Origin: Salisapilia sapeloensis
Taxonomy: Eukaryota; Oomycota; Peronosporomycetes; Peronosporales; Salisapiliaceae
Direction of reading: 5' to 3'
Assembly: GCA_023334545.1 (NCBI GenBank)
Contig: JAADVB010000017.1
Coordinates: 1-64,000, forward strand
Length of the DNA stretch: 64,000 nucleotides
Shown: positions 37,497 through 48,357 of the stretch, in pieces
Layout of the letters: each line of letters opens with the position of its first letter
How positions within the stretch are numbered: position 1 is the first letter of the stretch
Program-made: the position numbers and the translations under genes
The notes under the pieces: generated by a model
Databases searched by the model: none
What the model was told of the DNA's origin: nothing
The model's input: the letters and a program-made list of their open reading frames with translations, nothing else

Positions 37497-38297
37497 TTAC
37501 GACACGAAGGATTTGCAGACTAGGTAGAGGGACGAAGTGCCCCATCCAACGACATTCCCGACGGTTAAGCCAACGAGACTGATGACGAGATAGTCTGACA
37601 CAGTGTAGACTTCTCGAATCGATTGACCTCGCCTGGGGGAGGAGTCTGTGGGTTTTGGAGGAGAGGAACGTAGAGAGAGGGAGGTGAGGATGGAGAGACG
37701 GTAGTGATAGAGACCTAGGAGACTGATGCCACTGACTTGGTACAGGAGCATCCGAGGTGTTGATGTGAGTACGTGGGACGTCCGGAGTGTAGAGCCGAGT
37801 AGCCCTGCAAAGAGGGACCAGAGGAGTGGAGCTAATTGCTTGATGGCTTCTTTCACTGGAGGCTATGATGATGGTTATATATGCACGTGCAGAGGATGGA
37901 GATGAAGAGAATACCTCGAGTTCAGGTCCATAGAGGTCGTATAAACGTCGTTTCTCCGGATCAGATAAGACTTCATAGGCTGTCGCGTACTCAGTGATAG
38001 TGCAGTTGTAGCTAGTATAGTAGAAGTACCTTTAGAGAGCTCTTGGAAGAGGTCTGGATCGACATTCGGGTTCTTGTCTGGATGTAGCTTCCGAGCTTTT
38101 GCTCGATAGGCTTGTACAATATCTTTCGTACTGGATGCATTGCATTAGTTTTATGATTGATAGATCATATATTCGTATATGTTCTACCTAGCGTTTTGTT
38201 CGACTTGTAAGATGTCATAATACGATTGGAGAGGCACCGTATCATCTTGTGCATCCTCCATCCTGTCCCTCACTATTTCTGAGTCGATGGGAGTCAT
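37497..38297 (-). CDS. J-domain (DnaJ) protein with C-terminal membrane segments (4 exons)
   Basis: Hsp70 co-chaperone, 213 residues. Exons: 38297-38188, 38130-38030, 37979-37915, 37862-37497; introns 57, 50 and 52 bp. The J domain (about residues 22-95) has SYYDILQVEQNAST, the HPD motif in KLHPDKNP and AYEVLSDPEKRRLYDLYGPELE, each joined across a splice site. After it come hydrophobic stretches (LAPLLWSLFAGLLG; SGISLLGLYHY; YLVISLVGLTVGNVVGWG), so it is probably membrane-anchored in ER or mitochondria with the J domain outside. I do not know a specific orthologue. An ATG at 38261 (MEDAQDD) is an alternative start. Confidence 0.85.
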
Positions 38298-38448
38298 CGT
38301 CTCATTTTATACATATCAAAGTATTAAAATACATACTGAAGCCAAGTGAATAAGAGGTACTTGTGTAATACTAGAAAAGTCGGCAGAGAACTCGACTTGG
38401 AATCCATCGAGTCGTCGTCTTCTTCCTTCCTACGCTCTACTTGCGACC

Positions 38449-39186
38449 ATGAGCTTTGCTGACTTTACACGGAATGACAGTCAAATGACGACGGGGAGAC
38501 GTAGTATCACTGCGATGCACAGTGGTTCAACAGCTAGTAGATTTCAGCCTGTAGAAGAGAATAAAAGAACGACGTTCCAGTCGAAACACTCGATCGAAGC
38601 TGCTTCACTGAAACTGGAGCAGTTCCAGCGACAGGTTGTAGCGATCAAGCGAGCTATCAGCAACAAGCAGCATGATGATGACCTTGGTGATCGTATCCGA
38701 TATGCGTGTCTTCTTCAGGAAGAAATCGCCAAAGTCTTGGCTCGGATTCCAGCCGATAGCTCCACCTCTGCCGAACGTCGGAAGCTCCTTAAGGACTTCC
38801 AGCTCATTTCAGACCAGCTAGAAGCTGCCGTGTCGAAATTACGGTCGCAGGAGCAAGCAACAGTCGATGAGCAGCGTCGACAGCAGCACGAAGGTCGCAT
38901 CGTCACGGAGCATGACGGACAAGTGCTTGCGTTTGAAGAGCTCGATGATGAGATCGCACATAACGAAGCTTTGATTGAAGAGCGAGAGGCAGATATTGAA
39001 AAGATCCACCAGAGTGTCGCGCAAGTGAACGAGATATTCCGTGATCTCGCGAGCATCGTCCATCAGCAGCAGGAAGCATTGGATGATATGGAGAATAACG
39101 TGGATGATTCGCTGCAGAATACTCGACAGGGACTCGATCAAGTGCAAAAGGCTTCGGACATGCAATGGGGTTGTATCCTCCAGTAG
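38449..39186 (+). CDS. Qa-SNARE (syntaxin 7/12-like) ending in a CaaX box, no transmembrane anchor
   Basis: A 245-residue intronless gene. The Habc helical bundle covers about residues 45-145 (LKLEQFQRQVVAIKRAI; RIRYACLLQEEIAKVL; LLKDFQLISDQLEAAV). The SNARE motif covers about 173-235: ALIEEREADIEKIHQSVAQV then NEIFRDLASIVHQQQEALDD, with the central Gln in HQQ, as in endosomal Qa-SNAREs (syntaxin 7/12/13). Normally a membrane helix follows. Here the frame ends after QKASDMQWG with Cys-Ile-Leu-Gln, a good CaaX prenylation signal. The sequence after the stop codes nothing hydrophobic enough to be a missed membrane exon. It is divergent from the DnaJ gene, 151 bp between start codons. Confidence 0.88.
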   Translation: MSFADFTRNDSQMTTGRRSITAMHSGSTASRFQPVEENKRTTFQSKHSIEAASLKLEQFQRQVVAIKRAISNKQHDDDLGDRIRYACLLQEEIAKVLARIPADSSTSAERRKLLKDFQLISDQLEAAVSKLRSQEQATVDEQRRQQHEGRIVTEHDGQVLAFEELDDEIAHNEALIEEREADIEKIHQSVAQVNEIFRDLASIVHQQQEALDDMENNVDDSLQNTRQGLDQVQKASDMQWGCILQ

Positions 39187-39289
39187 CTACAGACGATTGT
39201 TGCCATGGAAGACAGATACGATTATATTTTTTACCATTTTTTCTTGTATTCGAATGAAATAGACAGCACCTGATGAAAAAACAGAGGTC

Positions 39290-42200
39290 TTAGTCTTCTA
39301 GTAAGCTATTCGAGAGAGATTCGAGACGTTCGAGACGACTATGAAGGTGTTGTGAATGGGAGGTATTAGTGGATGTAGCTCTTGTCCTCGTCTCTAGAGG
39401 TTTAGGACGTGGAGAAGCTTGTGTTTGGCATGCGATGGAAGAGGTTTCTGGTTCTATGGATGTTTGGATACCGATCGAGTCCACACTTGGTCCCCTTTGT
39501 TCTTCATCAAGAGCACGTTCCTTGTCTCGTAAAGCGTTTAAAATGGTTGTACGCTCTCGTCGTAACTTGGTCAGATCGGTATCTCTGTAAATTCGTTAGA
39601 GGAGATAGCAGAAAAGATTATAGACGTAATAGACGTACCTTTTGTGGAGTTTATTCTGGAGTTCTTGGATCCGATGGGACTCCTCGCCAACAAGTGTCTG
39701 CTCACGCTTAGCTAGTTCCCTCTCCAATCTCCGGACGTTCATCTCGTGCTTTTTATTTTCCGTCTGAAGTGTTTTAAATTGGAACGATACATCCTGCATC
39801 TCCTTTTGCCATACTTGTTGTTCTCGTAAGATGTCTCTACTCGCTTGCTCCATAGCTTCTTCCTAGAGGTGGAGATCATTAGAGAGGAAAAGATCGTGAT
39901 ATGCTATTGACTACCTTTTGTCGAAGAAGCTCTGTTTTCTTTTGATCAAAGTCTTTTTGGCAAGTATCAAGTGTCGCTTTCATCTGCGCGTGTTCTATCG
40001 TTACTCGATCCAATTCACGTTCCAATGTACGTATACTCTCCGTCTGCTGTACTTCTTTTCGCTGTACATTGATGTCATGCTTTGCTCTTTGATGGAAGAT
40101 ATGGCAGCACGTACCTGAAGGATATCGTTTGTGCTAATGAGCTGATTCACTTTCTCCTTCCATTCGTCTTGGATGACATGCGCTCGTCTCTGTAGTTCCC
40201 TTGCATCCTGCAGTACTCTACGACGCAGTAGCTCTCGATCTTGTCTCAACCACTTGACTTGAGCACAGAGTTCTTCTCGACTCATCTCCTTGACATCCTT
40301 CATCCATTCCTTTGACACGTCTTGTGTATTCTTACTGGACATGCAGCTACTATCAAACGGAGGAGGTAGTGGTTTATCTACTAAGCTATCTTCTACAGAG
40401 TCCATATCGGGAATACAGCATATCATAAGTTCTCCCCATGTCAAGTTTCCATCAACTGTATGGCTAGGTGTCCGTCTCTTGATTTGACTTTTCAATTGAT
40501 GAAGTAATTTTTTTACTCTACGTTCATCCTGTCCAAGTGATGATAAGATCGCTTCATTCGATGCGATGGCTGGAACTAGCTTGTCTGCGTGGACAAGGCC
40601 TGTTTCATACGGATCTAGGTAATGAAAGAGCTTTCGCATGGCGCGTTCTGTACTACTTTTAATGACTTTATCTCGACGCGGAGGAGATGGATGGACGGAA
40701 GCTTCTTGCGAACGAGTGCGTTGGTCGTGCATGACACGACGTTCTGCTTCGATGGCAGCTTGGCTATTTCGAAGACGTACTTCTCGATGGACGAGTAGTT
40801 GCTTGGTCTGTTCCAACCGGTCTTTCATTCGTCCAACTTGTCGGATCTGTCCTTCTAACTGACGTTGAGCAGAAGACAACCGATCGAATTGTTTTCGAAA
40901 GATACTCTCCTTTGCAAAGACACTGGAGATAGCTCGAGACACACGCTGCATCGTCTGTCGTTCACATGACAGTGTACGTACAGCTTGGACGCGTCTTTCC
41001 TCTGCTTGTTGCTGCTGCTTTTGAATCTCTTTCATCTCTAATTGGACTAGCGATTGCTTCGCTTCAAGGTCATGGACCTTTTGTGCCCATACGTCTCGTT
41101 GTCGAGCTACCTCAATCTCCTTCTCTTGCCATGTAGTGATAGTTTGCTGTAGAGAGGAAGTCGCTTGGCTGTGTGTGAGTTCCATGGATTTCATTTGAAC
41201 AAGGAGAGACATGGTCTTATGTCGCCAAGATGCGAGGAGCTGGACAAAGTTGGAAGCTACTTGATCCGTATCTAAATCTGTTTGATGGACAGAGTAGAGC
41301 AAATTGGTTGGAATACTAGACACGTGCTGCTTGTGACAAGTGGATAATTGGTTTTGGACAAACTTGTCTTGTAACGAGAGGATAGACTCAAGGGCTTGTA
41401 TACGACGTTGTAAGAGATCTATGTGATCGTTGCTTGACTCTGCTGCTGCTGATGGAAAGTATGCACAGACGCTCTTGTCTTCTGTACTGATTATCTGTGG
41501 CGCACTCGAGGTACTTGATAATAGATGTTTGGCTTTTGTATAAGTTTCTAGGCTAACATCGTGTATCTTGTCCCTAGTAGCGTCAGATACGATTGATTGA
41601 GATGGGACGACTGAACTATATGAGTGGGCAACGTTACAAGGTGTCAAGAGCTTTGGAGGGGAAGGCGCGCAGCTGTTAGTAGATGCTGAACGAGGGTTAA
41701 TGGGTACTTTTGCATCCTGGTGTAGTGCTTGATGCTTTCCAAAAGTGAGACCGAGACGTTCTCTAGGCGTCACATCCTGACCATCTAGTGATTTGAGATG
41801 AGGGAGGATGGTGAGAACTTCTTGGCGATATGCATCATGCTGCGCAATAGGATTTCCCTGTAAAACGTATGGTTGAAAAGAATGAGCTTTATATGGTTCT
41901 AGGATACCCTACCTGTAATTGCAGCGATGTAATACTCTGTAACTCTTGCAATGCTGTGACTTCGCGGAACAAAGTGATCCGATTATGCTCGAGATTAATG
42001 TACCGTAGTCGAGTACAATTTGCGAGTGGCTTTAGAGATGAGCTGTCACATTGCAACAACAAAATAAGATTACAATAACAATGCATATATCAAAAAACAT
42101 GTTCAAGTACATTTGATTGTGAGCGAGACGAAGATCTTGCAAATATGGTAACCAGTCGCCAAGCTGGAGCGGGATGCTAGTGATCCAATTATTACTTAAA

Positions 42201-42340
42201 TCCAGTCGATTTAAACTCGACAATGTGTCTAAGTTTTCAATCACTTGAATCGCATTGTCAGCTAGATTCAGACTTTTCAATCGAGGATATTGGCGACTGA
42301 TTTCACCGATTAAGTCGGTCGATAGCTCCTCGAGTACCAT
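39290..42340 (-). CDS. leucine-rich repeat and coiled-coil protein, LRRCC1-like (6 exons)
   Basis: 922 residues. Exons: 42340-42111, 42042-41913, 41857-40115, 40061-39915, 39862-39639, 39584-39290; introns 68, 55, 53, 52 and 54 bp. Residues 1-145 hold SDS22-type LRRs (LKSLNLADNAIQVIENLDTL; LNRLDLSNNWITSIP; LRYINLEHNRI) closed by the usual cap YRQEVLTILPHLKSLDG. The rest is mostly coiled coil, interrupted by an EF-hand-like stretch without clear calcium ligands (RKLFHYLDPYETGLV, about residue 490) and a disordered Ser/Thr end. LRR cap plus long coil is the layout of LRRCC1/CLERC, a centriole distal-lumen protein. A role at basal bodies of zoospore flagella is inference from this. Orthology is not proven. 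Confidence 0.8.
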
Positions 42341-42402
42341 TTTCTACTTTCTGTCCGAGATATGGAGAACCTCTTTAACTGCATTGTATCATTTATTGAG
42401 GT

Positions 42403-45400
42403 TTAGAGTGGTGATGGTAACCTAGCTTGTATGTCGGTTTGCACGTCTTTCGGTGGAGATTGTAAGGGAGCTAGCATCCGTGACTTTCTCTTGGGAGTTA
42501 AGGAGGATGGAGTCAGTTCTCGACCGTCGTTGCTGATGGAGACAGAGGAATTGGAAGTTGCCAGCGAAGGATTTTGACGAACTGAGGCAAGAGACGAGGA
42601 TCTAGATATATCGGCCTGACTATCGGTGTTAGCGTGAGATGCATCTTCTGGAGATGTTCCTGGACGGAGTCTGGGTAGTTCATCTTGTTTGGACGACTCG
42701 GCTGTCGTTGGCCGTCTAGATGCGAGCTCGGCTTCAATATCGACTTGCACCTTTGTCCAATCCAAGTCCACGAGTGTCTGGAACGTACCAAGTACAGAAT
42801 CCATATCACAATGTCTAGGCGCACTCACGGAGGATTCAAATGCTGCCGGGATATCACCTGATCCTTCTTTCTTTGCTTTTCTTTTCCAATGACTCCTTTG
42901 ACCCTTTTCGAGAGTACTGTCCGTACCCTTGGTAATCATTAGATCCTGTAAATTGTCAACAGGCTCAGCTACTTCCAGGCTAGTCATGTTAAAGGTTGTG
43001 ACCACTTCGCCATTCGCAAGAGCATCTACTTCAGGCCATTCATCCATACTTGTAATCACCACTTTTTCCCAATCCGGACCAGCACTTCGTGGTACTATCA
43101 TCTGATGACCAGCGATTTTCAAACAAATTTCCTCGTTCTCTTCCTTAAGACTCGACCGAGGTGCAGAAGCATCTTGTGCTGGATTCAGATTTGGAGATAC
43201 TATCGCCATTAAAGATTTTTCGGCATTGACAAGTACTTCGTGCGGAACATGAGTATCTCCTAGCATTCCGATGGCACTGACAAGGCCTTCTTGAAGGATC
43301 TTCGTAACATATGGGTCATCCGATGAATCTTGTTGAGCGAGAGACTGGAGTGTCAATGCACATACGTGCCGTTTGAGCGCACTCGCTGCAGCTTGACCGA
43401 GCTTGAGAATGATCTTCACGCCGTCGTTGCGAATGATTTGATATCTACAACGCTTGATCGTTGCAAAGCTATGAAGAGCCATGATAATGTGCTCTCGGGT
43501 CTCCGGTACGCTGGACTGGGACATTGCCAATAAAAGCTGCACCGCATTGGGATTAGAAGCAAGTCTTTCATTTTTCACTTCGTTCGAATTGTCCGGTGCT
43601 GCAGTCGGCTCAGCGGTAAACACAGTAAGTGAGGTCGAGTCGTAGCGAGATGGATCTAAAGAGCCAATCTTCTGGACTGACAAATTGCGCAAGAGGACTG
43701 CGCAATGATAGATGAACGTCTCTCCTTTGACAGCGACGACACCTTTATATTGTGTCCTGGGGTCGCTCGTGTTTGTCTTGGCGAGCAATGCGACGATCTC
43801 CAACGCTCCATCACGCACCATCATTTCATGACAACTTGCATTCGTCGAGAGATTACTAAGAGCAGTTACGATGCTCATCCTCATGCCACCTCCTTGATGA
43901 TCACTCAGTGCCTCGTTCCCATGCTCCATAATGCCTTTTGTGATCATTGCCAATGCTTTCACGATTCCATCTCGTACGAGTTGCGTTTGGACATCTCGAT
44001 CCGTTGTCTCCATATTTGCTAATGTGCACAGCATGTCCATTGCATAGCTTAAAGTGTTTGTTTCCGCCTGCAATTCGCTCGACGCTAGGACTGAAGCAAG
44101 TGTCTTCACTCCTTGACACTGCACTAGACGTATTTGATTTTCTTCAATATTAAACAAGTTTCGTAGTACTAGTACACAAGCTCCAGTAGTCTCGAAGCAT
44201 GATGCCATTGTCTTCTTCATAGAATCATTTAGCACGCTAATGACAGAGGTACTCTCTAGCTCTGTCATCATCTTTACAGCAGATAAATTACCACTAATGT
44301 TTGCTAGTGATAAAGCGGCTAAGCGTCGAACTTCCTTGTTTTCAGCCTTGATTTCAGCCAAAAGTAGTACGATGGCATTGGCTTCGTCTCGAATGAGAGG
44401 ATCAATGACTTCCTGAACGCAAGACAAATTGTAAAGTGCATTGGCAGCAAAGACTCTCGTCTCTGGATCCCGTGACCGGATCACTTGCTTAATGATAGAT
44501 GCCATCCCTTCGTCCACAATCTTCCGATGATATAATTTCTCAGGTACGCCGGTGAGATTGCATAAGGTAGCTGCAAGGATCCGCTTGATATTGCGGTTAA
44601 AGTCCGGCTGGTACATTTTCCCAAGGATACGTACAATTTCCAAGTCAAGGAGCTGCATCGCTCGCTTTTCATCAATGGAAATGTTGTAGATAGCTCGTAA
44701 AGATAAATCTCGGACTTCTTCATTCGCTAGACGTGCCAATTTGATAAGAGCATAGAGTACACCATCCTTTACCATTTGATCGCGCGTGTCATTATGACAA
44801 AGCAGATTGAATAGTGCCCTGGCACAAATAGCCTTGGTGCAATCGCTGTTGATACGCAATAAGGTAATGACCACAAAGTCATCAATTGTTGCGTTCTTCC
44901 ACGGACGTAAGCGCAAGTCTCCACGATAGGTAGCGAGGTTGCAAAGAGCTACGGCTGCACAAATTTGAGCTTCATGCAACCCAGTGCGCATGACCAGGTT
45001 CAAAGCTGGTGGAATTTCAGTGTCCACAGCTAACAGGTTCAGCCCTGGGCGGATCAATGTCATTCTTGCAGCCGTCAGAGCGCACCATAACGCTGTCTTC
45101 TGCTGTATGTCACAACATGTCGAGTCAAAGTGGGAGTTTCGCAATGCCGCTTGGGTTGTGAGATGAAGTAAAGACGCGACAAAAGGTGGCTGAACAAGTG
45201 CGCGTTCTTCGTTTTTGCAAGCGTAAATGTTCTTTTGAAGCTTAAACAAGAGTTGGGCGATGGTAAACTGAGCTTTGACAATGGTCGTGATGGTCTGGTG
45301 GTCTCCGATCGGTCTACCGTCGGGTACGAGGACATTTAGCAATCGCTCCAAGGCACGTAAGATGTCACCTTTGATTAGTATCATCCTTTGTTCTGTAGCA

Positions 45401-47814
45401 GATGCTAGATTGGACAAAGTGAGAAGACAATCTAGCCAAGTCAAGTAGAGCGCGAGCTTGGATCTAGTTAAGTCTACTTTCAGCTGGAGCACCTGAACTA
45501 GCAATGCAGGCACTTGAACGTCGTATAGTACGTCCAGGTTGCTCTCTCGACACGAAAGATGATAAAAGAAGTTAACACAGACACCGCAAAGCTCTGCATT
45601 TGCCATATTTTTCGATGCAAAGGATTGCATGCAAGATATCGCTCCTTCGCCACTCGCAGTCGTTACCGTGGCTAACTTTGTGCTCATCTCGACGTCTTTC
45701 GCCAAGTTCAGCATGGCATACACACATGCTCGCTGGGTTTCCGGTGCATCACTCGTTTGGATTTGCGAAATAAAAGTCGGGACAACGCCTTCATCAACAA
45801 GGCGAGTAAAGTTCTTTGGGTGAAGTATGAGGTTGCTCAAAGTGGTGACACAATCCAGCTTGAGCATTAAATCTTCCTCGCTTTGACGAGTAGAGTCTTG
45901 GAGTATCTCAATGAACATCGCTACAGCATCGTGCTCCACAATAACAGGACGACAGTCATTCTCCATGGCAAGATTGGCCAGTGCAATGATACAGTTTTTC
46001 TCTGTGTCTATAACTACTTTCGCTTTAGTCTCCTCTTTCAAGTCCTGTAGCGTATGTAAAAGTTTTGGTACGAAGCCAGCTTGCTGCATCTTGATCTTGA
46101 GTTTCTTGTTACAGCAAAGCATAGATATAATACTTGTACAGTTTCTCCTGATATCGTAAAGTAAATTTTTATGACTATCACTGCGGTCGCCACAATTTCC
46201 ATCTTCCCCATTGTCCTCCGACGCTAGATAGCTTTCTTCATTGCTTTCGGTGGACTCACACACACGATTCAAATTCGTCAATGCAGCGTCAAAGATGTTG
46301 GATAAGACCTGGATTCCTCCCTTCTTCACGAGTGACGCTTGGTTCGTCTTAAAAGATGACAAGTTAGATAGAGCACAGGTAATCATCTCATAAAGTTTCA
46401 AGTCTTTGTACGATGTCAAGATTTCCATTGCGTCAATCGCTCCTTCTTCGACGAGAATGGAGCGTGTGGTTGGAAGCATAGACAAATTAACCAGCACCTG
46501 AGCTAGGCGCACGATCATGTCATAGTTATGCATCCCAGCTTCTCGCATAAGGAGTATAAGCATAGATAAAATCGAGTCGCAAGCAATTGCACGCGGGATA
46601 CTTGCAAGGTTCACTAAAGCCGAAAGACACATTTCTCTGGTTTCCATCAAGTCCATCGTGGACATCAGCATGGACAAAACAACGACACAACCTTCGTGAA
46701 CCATTCGAAAACGATGGGACTCGTCAATCGTAAGCCGAAGGAGTGTTCGAGCACAAAGCGACTTGACTGTGATGTTCAAGGTATGTGAGAGTTCGATAAG
46801 AGCACTGAATGCTCCATCGTCAATCAATTTGTTGAACAGCTCTTTCAAGCCTGGAGCAACGATAATCGACTCTTCCGTAGTAGTACCATGCGTGGGCAAT
46901 GTGAAAGCTGGTGTGACCGCTGTGAGGTTTGCTATCGTCGCAGCGGCAAAGACGCGAAGGATCGTATCGTCCGTCTTTAGTATATTCAAAATGGTCATCA
47001 TAGCACCCTCCCGGAGAATTTGCATTTCATACCCTCGTCGACATGACAAATTGTACAGCCCTTCAAGGCACTTGAGTTTCATTTCTTTCGTCAAGACCGT
47101 CGTATTCGGATGAATGTACATTGGTTCGACAAACTGAGAAAAGAAAGAAGCTGGAGCTGCTTGCTTTTTAGTCTCGTTCGCTTCTGACTTTCCGATTAAA
47201 TGACTAAGAGGAGTCGGGACTGCAGAAGATGTAGTTAACAGGTCCGAGCACGGATTCCGTTCTTCCGTTCTAAACTTGTGCTGGTCAATGCGAGAGAGGT
47301 AGATAAGTCCTTCATCATAATGCCCTTTTGTATAGAACAGATCACCACACCACTTCTTAATTGGAGAAGGCGATCCATCCTTATGCGTGCTTTCATCTAA
47401 ATCTTTCGTTTCCTGACCATTTGCGCCCGGTGATAGCATCCGAGCATAATCCGGTTGAGCTTTTCCAGCATCCTTTGTTTTTCCTACTCCCATTTTGTTC
47501 CGAAACTTTTCTTGCGCTTCTTGTCGTCGCTTCTTGTTAGCAGACTCGTTTTTGATATGCTGCAACAACGCTCGGACTAGATCATCTTTCTCCGGGTGAT
47601 CTCTCCAGAAACCTCGCTGCCGATGAAGCTTCCAGTGTTTGACGAGCTCTTTTAGCTCTTCCACACGTATTGGCGAGTTGTATGGATCACGGTTGCGTGG
47701 GAAGATGTCATACTTGATCATGTAAACACGCAAACCATCAATTTCTTGATCTCGCCGAAGCGCAGCTAATCGCTGTTCCATATTCACCGCGCATTTCGGG
47801 GGACTCAGCGTCAT
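42403..47814 (-). CDS. giant armadillo-repeat protein with SAP-like N-terminus
   Basis: An intronless gene of 1,803 residues. The N-terminus has a SAP-like helix pair (about residues 48-90; VEELKELVKHWKL...KDDLVRALLQHIK) after YDIFPRNRDPYNSP. From about 230 to 1470 the sequence is a long solenoid of armadillo repeats, seen as many copies of ALxNLS/ALxNLA (for example AATIANLTAV, ALYNLSCV, ALSLANISGN). A disordered acidic and Ser-rich tail follows. ARM arrays bind proteins. The relation to vacuolar Vac8 or flagellar ARM proteins is only by fold. Its start is 543 bp from the USP gene stop, in tandem. Confidence 0.87.
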   Translation of the reverse strand: MTLSPPKCAVNMEQRLAALRRDQEIDGLRVYMIKYDIFPRNRDPYNSPIRVEELKELVKHWKLHRQRGFWRDHPEKDDLVRALLQHIKNESANKKRRQEAQEKFRNKMGVGKTKDAGKAQPDYARMLSPGANGQETKDLDESTHKDGSPSPIKKWCGDLFYTKGHYDEGLIYLSRIDQHKFRTEERNPCSDLLTTSSAVPTPLSHLIGKSEANETKKQAAPASFFSQFVEPMYIHPNTTVLTKEMKLKCLEGLYNLSCRRGYEMQILREGAMMTILNILKTDDTILRVFAAATIANLTAVTPAFTLPTHGTTTEESIIVAPGLKELFNKLIDDGAFSALIELSHTLNITVKSLCARTLLRLTIDESHRFRMVHEGCVVVLSMLMSTMDLMETREMCLSALVNLASIPRAIACDSILSMLILLMREAGMHNYDMIVRLAQVLVNLSMLPTTRSILVEEGAIDAMEILTSYKDLKLYEMITCALSNLSSFKTNQASLVKKGGIQVLSNIFDAALTNLNRVCESTESNEESYLASEDNGEDGNCGDRSDSHKNLLYDIRRNCTSIISMLCCNKKLKIKMQQAGFVPKLLHTLQDLKEETKAKVVIDTEKNCIIALANLAMENDCRPVIVEHDAVAMFIEILQDSTRQSEEDLMLKLDCVTTLSNLILHPKNFTRLVDEGVVPTFISQIQTSDAPETQRACVYAMLNLAKDVEMSTKLATVTTASGEGAISCMQSFASKNMANAELCGVCVNFFYHLSCRESNLDVLYDVQVPALLVQVLQLKVDLTRSKLALYLTWLDCLLTLSNLASATEQRMILIKGDILRALERLLNVLVPDGRPIGDHQTITTIVKAQFTIAQLLFKLQKNIYACKNEERALVQPPFVASLLHLTTQAALRNSHFDSTCCDIQQKTALWCALTAARMTLIRPGLNLLAVDTEIPPALNLVMRTGLHEAQICAAVALCNLATYRGDLRLRPWKNATIDDFVVITLLRINSDCTKAICARALFNLLCHNDTRDQMVKDGVLYALIKLARLANEEVRDLSLRAIYNISIDEKRAMQLLDLEIVRILGKMYQPDFNRNIKRILAATLCNLTGVPEKLYHRKIVDEGMASIIKQVIRSRDPETRVFAANALYNLSCVQEVIDPLIRDEANAIVLLLAEIKAENKEVRRLAALSLANISGNLSAVKMMTELESTSVISVLNDSMKKTMASCFETTGACVLVLRNLFNIEENQIRLVQCQGVKTLASVLASSELQAETNTLSYAMDMLCTLANMETTDRDVQTQLVRDGIVKALAMITKGIMEHGNEALSDHQGGGMRMSIVTALSNLSTNASCHEMMVRDGALEIVALLAKTNTSDPRTQYKGVVAVKGETFIYHCAVLLRNLSVQKIGSLDPSRYDSTSLTVFTAEPTAAPDNSNEVKNERLASNPNAVQLLLAMSQSSVPETREHIIMALHSFATIKRCRYQIIRNDGVKIILKLGQAAASALKRHVCALTLQSLAQQDSSDDPYVTKILQEGLVSAIGMLGDTHVPHEVLVNAEKSLMAIVSPNLNPAQDASAPRSSLKEENEEICLKIAGHQMIVPRSAGPDWEKVVITSMDEWPEVDALANGEVVTTFNMTSLEVAEPVDNLQDLMITKGTDSTLEKGQRSHWKRKAKKEGSGDIPAAFESSVSAPRHCDMDSVLGTFQTLVDLDWTKVQVDIEAELASRRPTTAESSKQDELPRLRPGTSPEDASHANTDSQADISRSSSLASVRQNPSLATSNSSVSISNDGRELTPSSLTPKRKSRMLAPLQSPPKDVQTDIQARLPSPL

Positions 47815-48357
47815 CGTGAATGGCAGTGCTTGTAGAGTCTTATGACTTGCTTTTGGTAGACTGAACGTGCCAGAATGAGTGAACCATGCTACTCATGAAG
47901 CTATAAATAGGCTAGAGATAAACTAAAGTACTTGTGGACTAGAGTATATTGGTATTGAGTCAAAGATACCACTCGACTAGATTCGTATTGTTTCCATGCA
48001 CAAGTAGTTACCTCAATTCGTTGACACTAGGACCTGAAGGATGAAAACCAGTAGATTGATTATTCTATGCTAATGGATAAGCACTGCATCTCTCAAAGCA
48101 TGATCTAAATGGATACATCCATCTATGCAGACTTATCGGCTCCAAACACAACGCAACTCGATATGATAACTAGACACATCTCATCTAGGTGGTTGCAATA
48201 TAGACCTCCATTTTAGTACGCAATGCTTCCAATAACGATAACCATCTGCAATATCCGAGCTCTAGCCACCTTCTATTCCTACTTTCCGTCTTAACTACTT
48301 GCAAATCCAAACACGATCCTAGTAACTTTTTCCGTTCATATTTCGACATTCGCCTCG
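47815..48357. other. intergenic region, nothing recognised
   Basis: 543 bp between the ARM gene start and the stop of the upstream USP gene, both on the minus strand. It must hold the ARM promoter and the USP terminator. No frame of note and no clear motif was found. Confidence 0.35.

Noticed and set aside
39160-39260. A missed transmembrane exon after the Qa-SNARE motif
   Set aside because: The only GT-AG pair near the stop would give a 23 bp intron, and the following sequence (TIVAMEDRYDYIF...) is not a membrane helix.
40080-40114. A 35 bp intron in the LRR/coiled-coil gene
   Set aside because: Too short for this genome; the next in-frame acceptor gives a typical 53 bp intron (40062-40114).
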